64,000 bases of DNA from Hungatella sp. (GCA_009712635.1 WASS01000004.1:1-64000); one strand, 5' to 3'. Counted from the first letter of the stretch, positions 1-10,838 are shown. The notes: generated from the letters alone by a model not told the origin. Numbers and translations are program-made.

Positions 1-237
1 AGGGTTTTACATACTGTTCAATCTTCTGTTTTCAAAGTGCTTTTTGTTGTTATCTTTCTCAACAGCAACCCGTTTAGTATATCATGTTGCCGTTTCTTTG
101 TCAACAACTTTTTTTATTTTCTTTTTTTGATTTCTTTCACTGTTTTTCGACAGCTGGTATATAATACCATGGTTTCTTTTACCTGTCAACCACTTTTTTC
201 ACTGCCTAAGAGAAAAAAATAATCATTTGGATTTGAG
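1..237. other. AT-rich flank without a recognisable gene
   Basis: This stretch lies downstream of the tRNA-Ser gene and is T-rich on the plus strand. It has a short open frame made of low-complexity Phe/Leu codons with no ribosome binding site or family resemblance, which I do not accept as a gene. On the minus strand, directly after the tRNA, there is a run of T residues (near 211-217) that could aid termination, but no GC-rich stem precedes it. Confidence 0.5.
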
Positions 238-325
238 CGGAGAAAGAGGGATTTGAACCCTCGCGCCGGTCACCCGACCTACACCCTTAGCAGGGGCGCC
301 TCTTCGGCCTCTTGAGTATTTCTCC
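238..325 (-). tRNA. tRNA-Ser (anticodon GCU)
   Basis: The reverse complement folds as a class II tRNA of 88 nt. The acceptor arm GGAGAAA pairs with TTTCTCC, the T arm contains GGTTCAAATCC, and a long variable arm is present as in tRNA-Ser and tRNA-Leu. The anticodon loop CTGCTAAGG gives anticodon GCU, reading AGC/AGU serine codons. The discriminator is G, as expected for serine. The 3' CCA is not encoded, so it must be added after transcription. A consensus promoter lies upstream (386-414). Confidence 0.95.
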
Positions 326-385
326 GTAGTTCTTAATCTCCATATGATTCGTCTATCAAGTATATCTTTTCCAGACGCATTGACA

Positions 386-414
386 ATTATACAAAATATA
401 ATTCGACTTGTCAA
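386..414 (-). promoter_or_regulatory. Consensus SigA-type promoter of tRNA-Ser
   Basis: On the minus strand TTGACA (409-414) and TATAAT (386-391) are separated by exactly 17 bp, a perfect vegetative promoter. It drives the tRNA gene and overlaps the stop codon of the acyltransferase gene, so the tRNA is transcribed independently of the fumarase operon. Confidence 0.85.
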
Positions 415-1124
415 CCCATTTTTTGATTTATTTCTTCCTGTATTTTATCATGCACTAATTCTGCAATCTGAGTAGTCTTTAACTTCTGATAATCCTCGTA
501 ATACAGTGGTTTTAGAAAGCAGACTTCCACCTTCTGTTTTCTGGAGGAATTCTCATCAAAGGGTTTAAAACTGTCAATTAATGCAACTGGTACAATGGGA
601 CAGCATGCATTTACCGCACTTTTAAATGTACCTCCCTTAAATGGCAGCAATTGGTTTCCTTCCCTGCTGCGGGTCCCCTCTGCAAAGATAACAAAGTTCT
701 TCTTCTCTTTTACCCCTGCGGTCATTCTGGATATAATCTCTAATGAAGCTTTAATGTCCTGGCGGTCTATATAGAAACCATCCAGAGCCTTCACCACTTC
801 CTTAACCAAAATGAGATTGGCAGCCTCTTTTTTAACAACCACACTTAATGGTTTTGGACAGGCTTCCATAATTGCCAGCATATCAAACAATCCCTGATGA
901 TTGGGGAAGAGTATAAAACCGTTCTCAGATGGTATATTCTCAACACCATGGACGATGACTTCCACACGTCCTGATTTATTTACTTTCCTTACTACATTAC
1001 GAATATATTCATAACGTTCTTTGTGAGGGTAATATTCTTCCTTAATCCCCATCTTCCTTATCTTATAAAACCATAGGGGCACACGTAAAAAATTTCTTAC
1101 TACCATATAAAAAATTCGGTTCAT
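411..1124 (-). CDS. plsC: 1-acyl-sn-glycerol-3-phosphate acyltransferase (PlsC family)
   Basis: The 237-residue protein belongs to the PlsC/LPLAT acyltransferases, which make phosphatidic acid from lysophosphatidic acid at the inner face of the membrane. The catalytic NHxxxxD motif is seen as NHQGLFD, about residue 76, and the FxEGTRS substrate-binding motif as FAEGTRS, about residue 146. The first 20 residues are hydrophobic and basic, fitting membrane association. It starts 8 bp after the fumarase beta subunit stop and is probably the last gene of that operon; the SD-like AGAGAGG lies rather far (13 nt) from the ATG. Assignment to the family is firm; the exact acyl acceptor is inferred. Confidence 0.85.
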   Translation of the reverse strand: MNRIFYMVVRNFLRVPLWFYKIRKMGIKEEYYPHKERYEYIRNVVRKVNKSGRVEVIVHGVENIPSENGFILFPNHQGLFDMLAIMEACPKPLSVVVKKEAANLILVKEVVKALDGFYIDRQDIKASLEIISRMTAGVKEKKNFVIFAEGTRSREGNQLLPFKGGTFKSAVNACCPIVPVALIDSFKPFDENSSRKQKVEVCFLKPLYYEDYQKLKTTQIAELVHDKIQEEINQKMG

Positions 1125-1132
1125 GGACTGGT

Positions 1133-1684
1133 CTATTCCTCTCTGTATTGTGTAAGTGCAGTTTCATATAGATTATTGCCTTCGCTGTCAATTACTACGA
1201 TTACGGGGAAATCTTTAATTTCCAGACATCTGATTGCCTCTGTTCCCAGATCTTCATAAGCAATTACATTGGATGAAACAATACATTTGGAAAGGAGAGC
1301 GCCTGCCCCGCCTACGGCAGCAAAATAAACAGACTGATTTCTTATAATTGCATCAATTACTTCTTTGCTCCTTTTCCCTTTTCCGATCATGGCTCCAAGT
1401 CCCAGATCCAGTAACTGAGGAGTATATCGATCCATCCGGCTGGCTGTTGTGGGACCTGCTGATCCGATGGGGCGCCCTTCTCTTGCCGGAGATGGTCCCA
1501 TATAGTAAATTACATTTCCTTTTATATTGAAAGGAAGATTTTCTTTCTTGTCAAGAGCTTCTTTCATTCTTTTATGTGCAGCATCTCTGGCTGTATAGAT
1601 GGTGCCAGTAAGATAGACGTAATCCCCTGCTTTCAATTTTTGTGCATCTTCCTTACTGACTGGTGCATTTATATGATATTCCAT
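1133..1684 (-). CDS. Fumarate hydratase beta subunit (Fe-S class I, two-subunit type)
   Basis: This 183-residue protein matches the C-terminal (beta) half of class I fumarases and tartrate dehydratases. The signature GPTTASRMD lies around residues 77-85 and the chain ends in the usual small swivelling domain. The alpha subunit is encoded 21 bp upstream, so the two form an alpha-beta enzyme interconverting fumarate and malate. GGGAG lies 6 nt before the ATG. The close relative L(+)-tartrate dehydratase cannot be excluded from sequence alone, but without a tartrate transporter nearby fumarase is more likely. Confidence 0.88.
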   Translation of the reverse strand: MEYHINAPVSKEDAQKLKAGDYVYLTGTIYTARDAAHKRMKEALDKKENLPFNIKGNVIYYMGPSPAREGRPIGSAGPTTASRMDRYTPQLLDLGLGAMIGKGKRSKEVIDAIIRNQSVYFAAVGGAGALLSKCIVSSNVIAYEDLGTEAIRCLEIKDFPVIVVIDSEGNNLYETALTQYREE

Positions 1685-1705
1685 GGTTTTCTCCCTTATA
1701 TGATC

Positions 1706-2548
1706 CTATATGATTCTGTGAGCATGCCGGTTTACATGACAACAGATGTTAACTGCAACTGGAAGACCCGCTATGTGGGTAGGATAGGTTTCAATATTGA
1801 CTGCAAGCGCAGTAACGGTTCCTCCTAACCCTCCTGGTCCGATTCCCAGTTTATTAATTTTATCAAGCATCTCTTTTTCCAGTTCTCTTACATATGGAAT
1901 GGATGGCTCTTCATTTAAGTCTCTGGTAAGTGCATGCTTTGCCATCTGCGCACATTTTTCAAATGTACCTCCAATACCAACACCTACAACCATGGGGGGA
2001 CATGCATTGGGGCCTGCATCGTTTACAGCGGTTAAAATAGATTCTTTTACCCCTTCCAGTCCATCTGCAGGCTTTAACATAAATATGCGGCTCATATTCT
2101 CGCTTCCAAATCCTTTTGGTGCTACAGTTATATCAATCTGATCTCCAGGCACAATCTCATAATGGATGATTGCAGGCGTATTATCCTTTGTATTTATTCG
2201 TTCAATTGGTTCAACTACGGATTTTCTTAAATATCCTTCTGTATAGCCTTCCCTCACTCCCTGATTCACTGCATCAGACAATCCAGCTCCTTCTATATGT
2301 ACATCCTGTCCTATTTTTAAAAATATGACCGCCATTCCCGTATCCTGACAAATGGGAATCAAATCTTCTCTTGCTATGTCTAAATTCTCCTTCAGCTGAC
2401 AAAGAATTTGTTTTCCTAATGCCGATTTTTCTTTCTGGGCTGATTGTAAAAATACTTCTTCCATGTCCTTTGACAGGATATGATTCGCTTCTATACACAT
2501 TTCCTTAATATTCTCTGTTATTTCTTCTGCTCTTATGGTTCTGATCAT
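1706..2548 (-). CDS. Fumarate hydratase alpha subunit (Fe-S class I, two-subunit type)
   Basis: The 280-residue protein is the catalytic, [4Fe-4S]-carrying half of a split class I fumarase. Cys67 in CQDTGM, Cys183 in NACPPM and Cys199 in EKCAQM are the candidate cluster ligands. GGAGG sits 5 nt ahead of the start codon. It leads an operon alpha-beta-plsC. In an anaerobe the enzyme would serve the reductive branch from malate to fumarate or aspartate-derived fumarate. The same family includes L(+)-tartrate dehydratase, which I rate less likely. The Rrf2 regulator just upstream is on the same strand but separated by its own terminator. Confidence 0.9.
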   Translation of the reverse strand: MIRTIRAEEITENIKEMCIEANHILSKDMEEVFLQSAQKEKSALGKQILCQLKENLDIAREDLIPICQDTGMAVIFLKIGQDVHIEGAGLSDAVNQGVREGYTEGYLRKSVVEPIERINTKDNTPAIIHYEIVPGDQIDITVAPKGFGSENMSRIFMLKPADGLEGVKESILTAVNDAGPNACPPMVVGVGIGGTFEKCAQMAKHALTRDLNEEPSIPYVRELEKEMLDKINKLGIGPGGLGGTVTALAVNIETYPTHIAGLPVAVNICCHVNRHAHRII

Positions 2549-2620
2549 GATCTCCTCCAGATAAACGGTTACTACCTTTCCTTACTTAATCATATACGAA
2601 TCAAATGATGAAATCAAGAT

Positions 2621-2650
2621 AAAAAAAGGGGAATGGCATTCACCATTCCC
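2621..2650 (-). terminator. Rho-independent terminator after the Rrf2 gene
   Basis: On the minus strand an 8-bp stem GGGAATGG/CCATTCCC with a short loop is followed by a C and seven T residues. It separates the rrf2 transcript from the fumarase operon. Confidence 0.85.
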
Positions 2651-2665
2651 ACTAACTTTCTTTCA

Positions 2666-3091
2666 CTATATTATAAGCCGGCTCCGGATTAATTTTTCAC
2701 GAATATCCTTTATCGTTATCTGCTCCATTCTCTCTCTGCATAACTCATTCAGTTCACCGTAAATTTCATCCATCACTCCCGCCATACCGGAAGCAACCAT
2801 GCAGGGATTGTTTTCATCTCCTGATTTCCAGGAAGATGAGACAAATGCCACATCAAGTGCATCGCTTATTTGTTTCAGACTTATTGTGTCCGGATCACCA
2901 ATCAAATGATAGCCTCCCTCCAGACCTTCTTTCGTCGCAATAATACCTGCCTTTTTTAACTTCGCCATAACTTTTCTAACGCGGGCAGGATTGGTGCAGA
3001 CATTGGAAGCCAGTTCTTCGCTGGATGTAGTAATCTTCCTTTGATCCAGATATACCAGTCCGTGAACGGCAACTGCAAATTCACTTGTCAT
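2666..3091 (-). CDS. Rrf2 family transcriptional regulator
   Basis: The protein is 141 residues from the ATG at 3091, preceded by GGGGGATTAGC; a longer frame reaching 3163 lacks such a site and its extra residues are outside the family. Rrf2 features are the N-terminal winged helix starting EFAVAVHGLVYL, the segment VCTNPARVRKVMAKL, and a C-terminal dimerisation helix. Members sense Fe-S state, NO, redox or cysteine status. Cysteines are present in VCTNP, NPCMVAS and ELCRER, but their spacing does not match the tight three-cysteine cluster of IscR, so an Fe-S ligand role is uncertain. It could control the neighbouring Fe-S fumarase operon or only itself. Confidence 0.88.
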   Translation of the reverse strand: MTSEFAVAVHGLVYLDQRKITTSSEELASNVCTNPARVRKVMAKLKKAGIIATKEGLEGGYHLIGDPDTISLKQISDALDVAFVSSSWKSGDENNPCMVASGMAGVMDEIYGELNELCRERMEQITIKDIREKLIRSRLII

Positions 3092-3153
3092 GCTAATCCC
3101 CCATTCTGCTAAATCTTGCATCATCATCTGTAATAATTGTTGTTTCAGTTTGT

Positions 3154-3182
3154 ATCTTACCAATTTGTATGCTGAATGTCAA
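3154..3182 (-). promoter_or_regulatory. Promoter of the Rrf2 regulator
   Basis: Minus-strand TTGACA (3177-3182) and TAAGAT (3154-3159) are 17 bp apart, 62 bp upstream of the regulator's start codon. Confidence 0.75.
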
Positions 3183-3205
3183 GGGTATGAAGGGGAAATA
3201 GATAC

Positions 3206-4528
3206 CTATTCATTCTTATCTTTTATACGGATTATTACTTTTTTTATTACCCTGTCTTCTACTTCGAGAATGGAATAGTGATTTGCGTCATCCTCAAGCT
3301 CCATGGGGATCTGGGATTTCATAGGAATAAAGCTAAGCAATTCAATTAAATATCCGGACAATGTATCACAGGAACTGTCGATTTTTTCATGAAGAACCTC
3401 ATCAAGATCGTAGAGAGAAATTCCGCCTGAAGCCTGAAACACAAAAGGTTCCAGTTCTGTTAGCATCGGCTCAGATTCTTCATATTCATCATGTATATCT
3501 CCCACAATCTCTTCAATCAGATCTTCCAGAGTGATCAGGCCTGAAACCCCTCCGTATTCATCAATTAATATTGCCATCTTCAGCTTATTTTTCTGCATCT
3601 CAAGAAACAGATTATCCGTTTTTTTATTTTCCGGTATATAATACGGTTTTTGAAGGATTGCTTTAATATCGATGGCCTCAGGTTCCATCTTGCTCATTTC
3701 AATTGAAAAATCCTTCATGGATAATATTCCGATTATATTATCTATATCACCCTCATAAACAGGAATTCTGGAATGTCTCGTATTTAGAATATCATTCAGT
3801 ACCTGTTCTACAGGCTGCTCAATATTGATGGTTACCATGTCCTGTCTTGGAGTCATTATTTCTCTTGCTCTTTTATCATCAAAGAGGAAAATAGACTTGA
3901 TCATTTCCTCCTCTATTTTATTAAATACGCCGCTTTCCCTACCGGTCTGCAGCATGGATCTTATTTCTTCCTCGGAAACCTCTTCTTCCAGATTTTCCGT
4001 CTTCATACCAAGTAACTTTAATATACCGTTTGTGGATACAGATAGAAGTTTGATAAATGGACCCAGCACTTTTGAAATCGCATAAATGGGACTGACTGCA
4101 AACAGACTGAATTTTTCCGCCTTTTGCAAAGCAATCCGCTTGGGAACCAATTCACCAAAGACCAGATTAAAATAAGAGAGTAGGATGGTTACTGCCACCA
4201 TGGCTAAACTTTTGCTATAAGGTACTCCAAGTAAGTAAAGCTTCTCCCCCAGAACCTGGGAAATTCCAGTTGCCGCTGAAGCACTTGAAAAGAATCCAGC
4301 AAATGTAATTGCTACCTGGATGGTTGATAAAAATCCTGTAGAGTCTTCTGAAAGCTTTTGAATCAAAATTGCTTTTTTGTTTCCGCTGTCTGCTAACATA
4401 CGGATCCTGTTTTTATTAACTGATACAACAGCCATTTCTGCCCCTGAAAAAAATGCGTTCATTATGGTAAGGGCTATGAGCAATAAAATCTGTGCGGATA
4501 TCTGCGCCGCGCCTGGGTCAGTTTCCAA
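3206..4528 (-). CDS. CorC/HlyC-type CNNM transporter family protein (DUF21, CBS pair, CorC_HlyC)
   Basis: This 440-residue membrane protein has an N-terminal DUF21/CNNM domain with about four hydrophobic segments (residues 10-190), then two CBS domains (roughly 210-335) with the family sequence EIMTPRQDMV, and a C-terminal CorC_HlyC transporter-associated domain. Relatives are implicated in magnesium or cobalt homeostasis; the older name haemolysin is not a safe function. The start is TTG, preceded by AGGAGG at 9 nt; no better ATG with a ribosome site is nearby. It is transcribed after gyrA but beyond that gene's terminator. Confidence 0.88.
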   Translation of the reverse strand: METDPGAAQISAQILLLIALTIMNAFFSGAEMAVVSVNKNRIRMLADSGNKKAILIQKLSEDSTGFLSTIQVAITFAGFFSSASAATGISQVLGEKLYLLGVPYSKSLAMVAVTILLSYFNLVFGELVPKRIALQKAEKFSLFAVSPIYAISKVLGPFIKLLSVSTNGILKLLGMKTENLEEEVSEEEIRSMLQTGRESGVFNKIEEEMIKSIFLFDDKRAREIMTPRQDMVTINIEQPVEQVLNDILNTRHSRIPVYEGDIDNIIGILSMKDFSIEMSKMEPEAIDIKAILQKPYYIPENKKTDNLFLEMQKNKLKMAILIDEYGGVSGLITLEDLIEEIVGDIHDEYEESEPMLTELEPFVFQASGGISLYDLDEVLHEKIDSSCDTLSGYLIELLSFIPMKSQIPMELEDDANHYSILEVEDRVIKKVIIRIKDKNE

Positions 4529-4560
4529 GCTTAATTTCCTCCTTTAATATGGATCAAAGA

Positions 4561-4606
4561 AAAAGTCTCAGGAAGCAGTAGAATAAAAATTGCTGCAGCC
4601 TGAGCC
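4561..4606 (-). terminator. Terminator after gyrA
   Basis: Minus strand: CTCAGG pairs with CCTGAG, with additional GCAG/CTGC pairing inside, followed by ACTTTTT. It lies 76 bp beyond the gyrA stop and probably ends the dnaN-gyrA transcript. Confidence 0.7.
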
Positions 4607-4681
4607 TTTTCACTGTCCTTTATTGTTGATTGGTATTATAAAATAAAGAACAATATTTTGCTATATCGTTTGTGTTAAGAT

Positions 4682-7255
4682 TTATTCTTCGGTCTCTGTT
4701 ATATCTTCCGTCTCCGGTGCATCTTCCGATTCAACAGGTTCTTCTACATCCTCAAGATCCAGTTCATCCAAACCTTCTCCTTCAGATTTGCTTCCGTCAT
4801 CCCGGACTTTTGCAATACTTGCAACCATGATATCAGAATCCTGATCAATGTTCATTAATTTTACACCAGAAGTATTTCTTCCAATAACGGAGATATCATT
4901 AACAGAAATTCTGATTACAATTCCTTCTGTTGTGATAAGAAGAAGATCATGATCATCCTGAACCAGCTTGGCTCCTACTATGTCACCGGTTTTTTCAGTG
5001 ATCTTATAACACAGAACACCTTTACCGCCTCTTCTTTGAGGTGTAAATTCTTCAATAGGAGTTCTTTTGCCCATTCCGTTTTCAGAAACGATTAAAAGCT
5101 TGGGTCCCTGAGAATCCATCTGCATTCCTACTACCTGATCATCATCATTTAACTTCATACCAATTACACCGATGGAGACACGCCCTGTAACACGTACGTC
5201 CTTTTCATGGAAACGGATACACTGTCCTTTCTTTGTCACCAGGAATATATCATTGGTGTCATCGGTAGCTTTTACTTCAATCAGTTCATCACTTTCACGC
5301 AGAACAATTGCCTGAAGACCGTTCTTTCTCACATTGGCATATTCCATCATCGGTGTTTTCTTAACCATACCGTTTTTGGTTGCCATAAATAAGAACTTGT
5401 CATCATCGTATTCTTTCATTGGAATAATGGCTGTAATGTTTTCACCTGGAAGCATCTGAAGAAGATTTACAATCGCAGTACCCCTGGAGGTCCGGCTTCC
5501 TTCTGGTATCATATAAGTCTTTAACCGGTAAACACGTCCTGTATTGGTAAAGAACATAAGATAGTGGTGGGTCGTTGTCATCATCAGATCTTCAATGTAG
5601 TCCTGATCAATGGTCTGCATCCCCTTAATTCCTCTGCCGCCACGATTCTGGTTCTTGAAATTGTCCACGGACATTCTCTTGATGTAACCAAGCTTTGTCA
5701 TGGCAACGATAGTACTTTCATCAGGAATTAAGTCTTCCATTGACATATCAAATTCATCAAATCCAATGGAGGTTCTTCTATCATCTCCAAATTTTGCAGA
5801 AATGATACTGATTTCCTCTTTGATTACTCCAAGAAGCTTCTTTTCATCTGCAAGAATGGCCTTTAATTCTGCAATTCTCATTTCCAGTTCTTTGTATTCG
5901 TTTTCCAGCTTCTCTCTTTCCAAACCAGTAAGAGCTCTTAAACGCATATCAACGATTGCCTGGGATTGAGGATCACTTAAACCGAACCGGCTCATAAGTT
6001 CTGCTTTTGCAATCTGAACATTTTGGGATGCTCTGATGATGTGAATCACTTCATCAATATTATCCAGAGCAATGAGCAATCCTTCCAAAATATGAGCCCG
6101 CTCCTCTGCCTTGTTCAAATCGTAACGGGTTCTCCTGGTTACAACCTCTTTCTGGTGCTCCAGGTAATAGTTTAACATCTGTACCAGATTTAACACTTTT
6201 GGTTCCAGAACGCCAGATTGATTCTTAACAAGTGCTATCATGATAACACCAAAAGTATCCTGGAGCTGGGTATGTTTAAGCAGCTGGTTTAAAATTACGT
6301 TGGCATTGGCATCACGGCGAAGTTCAATGCAGATTCTCATACCGGTACGGTCTGATTCATCCCGCAGGTCCGTAATTCCGTCGATTTTTTTATCTTTTAC
6401 CAGTTCTGCAATTTTTTCAATCAGGCGGGCTTTATTAACCATGTAAGGAAGCTCCGTAACAATAATACGGCTCTTTCCATTGGGCATAGATTCAATATCA
6501 CTGACAGCTCTTACACGGATCTTGCCTCTTCCTGTACGGTAAGCTTCTTCTATTCCACGTTTTCCAAGTATGGTTGCACCTGTAGGAAAATCTGGTCCTT
6601 TTATAATTTCCAGAATTTCTTCCATGGTAGTTTCTCTGTCTTCATCAACCTGATTATCTATGATCTTCAGAACGGCTCCAATTACTTCTCTTAAGTTATG
6701 AGGAGGAATATTGGTTGCCATACCTACTGCAATGCCTGACGTACCATTTACCAGAAGATTGGGATAACGGGCCGGAAGCACATCGGGCTCCCTCTCTGTC
6801 TCATCAAAGTTCGGACTGAAATCAACGGTATCTTTATTAATATCTGCAAGCATTTCCATGGAGATCTTGCTTAAACGGGCTTCTGTATACCTCATGGCAG
6901 CTGCGCCGTCACCATCCACAGAACCGAAGTTTCCGTGCCCGTCTACCAGAGGATATCTGGTTGACCATTCCTGTGCTAAATTTACCAGGGCTCCGTAAAT
7001 AGAGCTGTCACCATGAGGGTGATACTTACCCATGGTATCACCAACGATACGGGCACATTTACGATGTGGCTTATCCGGACCGTTGTTGAGCTCTATCATG
7101 GAATACAGGACTCTTCTCTGAACCGGTTTTAATCCGTCTCGGACATCCGGCAGTGCCCTGGAAGCAATGACGCTCATGGCATAATCGATATACGATTTTT
7201 CCATGGTCTTTTTTAAGTCCACGTCATGAACTTTATCAAAGATATTTGGTTCCAT
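4682..7255 (-). CDS. gyrA: DNA gyrase subunit A
   Basis: The 857-residue protein is GyrA. The winged-helix breakage-reunion domain has catalytic Tyr123 in [10 protein letters not shown], followed by the coiled-coil region and a C-terminal beta-pinwheel with the GyrA-box-like QRRGGKG around residue 740. The last 35 residues form a strongly acidic tail, as in many gyrases. In the quinolone-determining region, [10 protein letters not shown] has Ser84 (E. coli Ser83) but Gly88 where E. coli has Asp87. It follows gyrB by 14 bp with a GGAGG ribosome site. Together with GyrB it forms the A2B2 enzyme that introduces negative supercoils. Confidence 0.98.
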   Translation of the reverse strand: MEPNIFDKVHDVDLKKTMEKSYIDYAMSVIASRALPDVRDGLKPVQRRVLYSMIELNNGPDKPHRKCARIVGDTMGKYHPHGDSSIYGALVNLAQEWSTRYPLVDGHGNFGSVDGDGAAAMRYTEARLSKISMEMLADINKDTVDFSPNFDETEREPDVLPARYPNLLVNGTSGIAVGMATNIPPHNLREVIGAVLKIIDNQVDEDRETTMEEILEIIKGPDFPTGATILGKRGIEEAYRTGRGKIRVRAVSDIESMPNGKSRIIVTELPYMVNKARLIEKIAELVKDKKIDGITDLRDESDRTGMRICIELRRDANANVILNQLLKHTQLQDTFGVIMIALVKNQSGVLEPKVLNLVQMLNYYLEHQKEVVTRRTRYDLNKAEERAHILEGLLIALDNIDEVIHIIRASQNVQIAKAELMSRFGLSDPQSQAIVDMRLRALTGLEREKLENEYKELEMRIAELKAILADEKKLLGVIKEEISIISAKFGDDRRTSIGFDEFDMSMEDLIPDESTIVAMTKLGYIKRMSVDNFKNQNRGGRGIKGMQTIDQDYIEDLMMTTTHHYLMFFTNTGRVYRLKTYMIPEGSRTSRGTAIVNLLQMLPGENITAIIPMKEYDDDKFLFMATKNGMVKKTPMMEYANVRKNGLQAIVLRESDELIEVKATDDTNDIFLVTKKGQCIRFHEKDVRVTGRVSIGVIGMKLNDDDQVVGMQMDSQGPKLLIVSENGMGKRTPIEEFTPQRRGGKGVLCYKITEKTGDIVGAKLVQDDHDLLLITTEGIVIRISVNDISVIGRNTSGVKLMNIDQDSDIMVASIAKVRDDGSKSEGEGLDELDLEDVEEPVESEDAPETEDITETEE

Positions 7256-7269
7256 TTTATTTCCTCCAA

Positions 7270-9207
<1,938 letters not shown>

Positions 9208-10293
9208 TTAATTTTCATTGTCTACGGTACCGTTTATTACCTTAAATATTTTATCAATATGGAACCGGTCATTTACAAAATCTTCCAGTCCCGTACAGGT
9301 AATTACAGTCTGTATATGATTAATTCCTGCCAGTAATTGATTCTGCCTGCTGTTATCCAGTTCAGACAGTACATCATCCAGCAAAAGAATGGGGTAATCA
9401 TGCACAATGTTTTCTACCAGTTCTATTTCTGCCAGTTTTAAAGATAAAGCTGCAGTCCGTTGTTGTCCCTGAGAACCGAACCGCCTGATATCAATGCCAT
9501 TCACCATGAAACTTAAATCGTCCCGATGGGGGCCTGTCAGAGTGGTTCTCTGCTTCAGATCCTGACTTCTGCTTCGTCTTAAGGTTTCTTCAAAAGAATC
9601 TGCCTCCACATCTGGTTCATAAAGAATATGCAAGGATTCTTTATCCCCGGATAACTTACGATGGATGGGTTCAATAATCATTCCAAGTCTCTCTACAAAT
9701 TCTTTTCTGTACAGAATGATTTCTTTCCCATACTGTACCAGCTGCATGTCCCAGATATCCAGTGTTTCCTCGTAATCCGGGCGAAATGCAAGATCTTTTA
9801 ATAATTTATTACGCTGTGTCACAATCCGATTATACTGAACTAATGAGTGTACATACAGCTTATTAAGTTGACATAATTCCATGTCAACGAACCGACGCCT
9901 TTCTGCCGGTCCGTTTTTTATGAGATTTAAGTCTTCCGGAGAAAAAAATACAACGTTGACAATTCCAAATAATTCGCTGGCTTTACGGATGGGCACACCA
10001 TTAACCGCTACGCCTTTGGCTTTATTCTTTTTCAAATGCATGTCAATCCGGTATGGAATGTCATTCTTTCTGACGTTTAGCTTGATATGCGACTCATCCC
10101 TGTCAAACTGTATGATTTCCTTGTCCTTGCTGCCTCTGTGGGATTTTGTCGTAGCACAGACATAGATAGCTTCTAAGACATTTGTTTTCCCCTGGGCATT
10201 GTCCCCATAGAGTATATTGGTTCCCTGACTAAAATCCATATGTAATTCATCATAGTTGCGATAATTCTTAAGCTCTATCGATTCAATGATCAT
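9208..10293 (-). CDS. recF: DNA replication and repair protein RecF
   Basis: RecF is an SMC-like ATPase that helps load RecA at gaps through RecFOR. I place the start at the ATG at 10293, giving 361 residues beginning MIIESIELKNYRNY, the normal N-terminus of the family. The Walker A GDNAQGKTN, the signature LTGPHRDDLSF and the Walker B ILLLDDVLSELD are all present. The frame stays open upstream to a GTG at 10425 because three 51-bp repeat units are a multiple of three long; that 44-residue extension is repetitive and is probably not translated. The SD-like GAGAGG is contributed by the last repeat unit, 14 nt from the ATG. Confidence 0.95.
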   Translation of the reverse strand: MIIESIELKNYRNYDELHMDFSQGTNILYGDNAQGKTNVLEAIYVCATTKSHRGSKDKEIIQFDRDESHIKLNVRKNDIPYRIDMHLKKNKAKGVAVNGVPIRKASELFGIVNVVFFSPEDLNLIKNGPAERRRFVDMELCQLNKLYVHSLVQYNRIVTQRNKLLKDLAFRPDYEETLDIWDMQLVQYGKEIILYRKEFVERLGMIIEPIHRKLSGDKESLHILYEPDVEADSFEETLRRSRSQDLKQRTTLTGPHRDDLSFMVNGIDIRRFGSQGQQRTAALSLKLAEIELVENIVHDYPILLLDDVLSELDNSRQNQLLAGINHIQTVITCTGLEDFVNDRFHIDKIFKVINGTVDNEN

Positions 10294-10306
10294 GGATGTT
10301 GTGATT

Positions 10307-10446
10307 TCCTCTCTACTGTCCACGCTTTTTGGACATAAAGGTATGCCCACAGGGCGTTCCTCTCTATTGTCCACGCTTTCTGGACATAAAGGTATGCCCA
10401 CAGGGCGTTCCTCTCTATTGTCCACGCTTTTTGGACATAAAGGTAT
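10307..10446 (-). repeat. Tandem 51-bp hairpin repeat (array 1) between the S4 gene and recF
   Basis: Three head-to-tail units begin at 10318, 10369 and 10420, exactly 51 bp apart. Each plus-strand unit has GTCCACGCTTTTTGGAC (5-bp stem GTCCA/TGGAC), then CATAAAGGTATG (stem CATA/TATG), then GCCCACAGGGC (4-bp stem GCCC/GGGC) and a TTCCTCTCTA spacer. The third unit is cut short after TATG. Units differ at only a few bases. On the transcribed minus strand each spacer reads as a purine-rich SD-like AGAGAGG. No protein family is recognisable in the 17-residue reading. Confidence 0.92.
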
Positions 10447-10458
10447 GGCTGTTTAGTA

Positions 10459-10665
10459 TCACTCAATTTTAATGCTCTTACCATCGAATGTAACCATATC
10501 TCCGCTTCTTAATTTCTTCCCTCTCTGATACTCAGGCTGTCCATTTACGGAAACAAGACCATCCTCGATAACAAACTTGGCATCAACACCGGATCCTACC
10601 AAACCGGCAGCTTTTAAGGCCTGTCCTAACTTAATATACTCATCCCTTAATTTTATTGTTTCCAT
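10459..10665 (-). CDS. yaaA: S4-domain RNA-binding protein (YaaA/RlbA-like)
   Basis: This small protein of 68 residues begins METIKLRDEYIKLGQALKAA and carries one S4 RNA-binding domain with the motif VNGQPEYQRGKKLRSGD. The conserved place between dnaN and recF in Firmicutes supports the assignment to the YaaA/RlbA family, thought to act in ribosome assembly. The start at 10665 is favoured by AAGAGG 5 nt upstream; a longer reading frame would begin inside repeat array 2. It is flanked on both sides by repeat arrays. Confidence 0.92.
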   Translation of the reverse strand: METIKLRDEYIKLGQALKAAGLVGSGVDAKFVIEDGLVSVNGQPEYQRGKKLRSGDMVTFDGKSIKIE

Positions 10666-10668
10666 GGT

Positions 10669-10829
10669 TTCCTCTTTCTTGTCCACGCTTTTTGGACATA
10701 AAGGTATGTCCGTAAGGACGCTCCTCTTTCTTGTCCACGCTTTTTGGACATAAAGGTATGTCCGTAAGGACGCTCCTCTTTCTTGTCCATGCTTTCTGGA
10801 CATAAAGGTATGTCCGTAAGGACGCTCCT
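10669..10829 (-). repeat. Tandem 52-bp hairpin repeat (array 2) between dnaN and the S4 gene
   Basis: Three units begin at 10681, 10733 and 10785, exactly 52 bp apart. They share the GTCCACGCTTTTTGGAC core and the CATAAAGGTATG element with array 1, but the third hairpin is GTCCGTAAGGAC instead of GCCCACAGGGC: both arms changed together. This also creates an alternative 7-bp stem GGACATA-AAGG-TATGTCC that would compete with its neighbours. One unit has a T for C (GTCCATGC) and C for T in the loop. The unit nearest the S4 gene supplies that gene's SD sequence. Confidence 0.92.
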
Positions 10830-10838
10830 GCAGTTAGT

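Noticed and set aside
37-222. Small open frame rich in Phe and Leu
   Set aside because: Low-complexity T-rich DNA, no ribosome binding site, no family resemblance.
10307-10829. CRISPR-like array
   Set aside because: The units are contiguous and nearly identical over the full 51-52 bp, with no variable spacers, and there are no cas genes.
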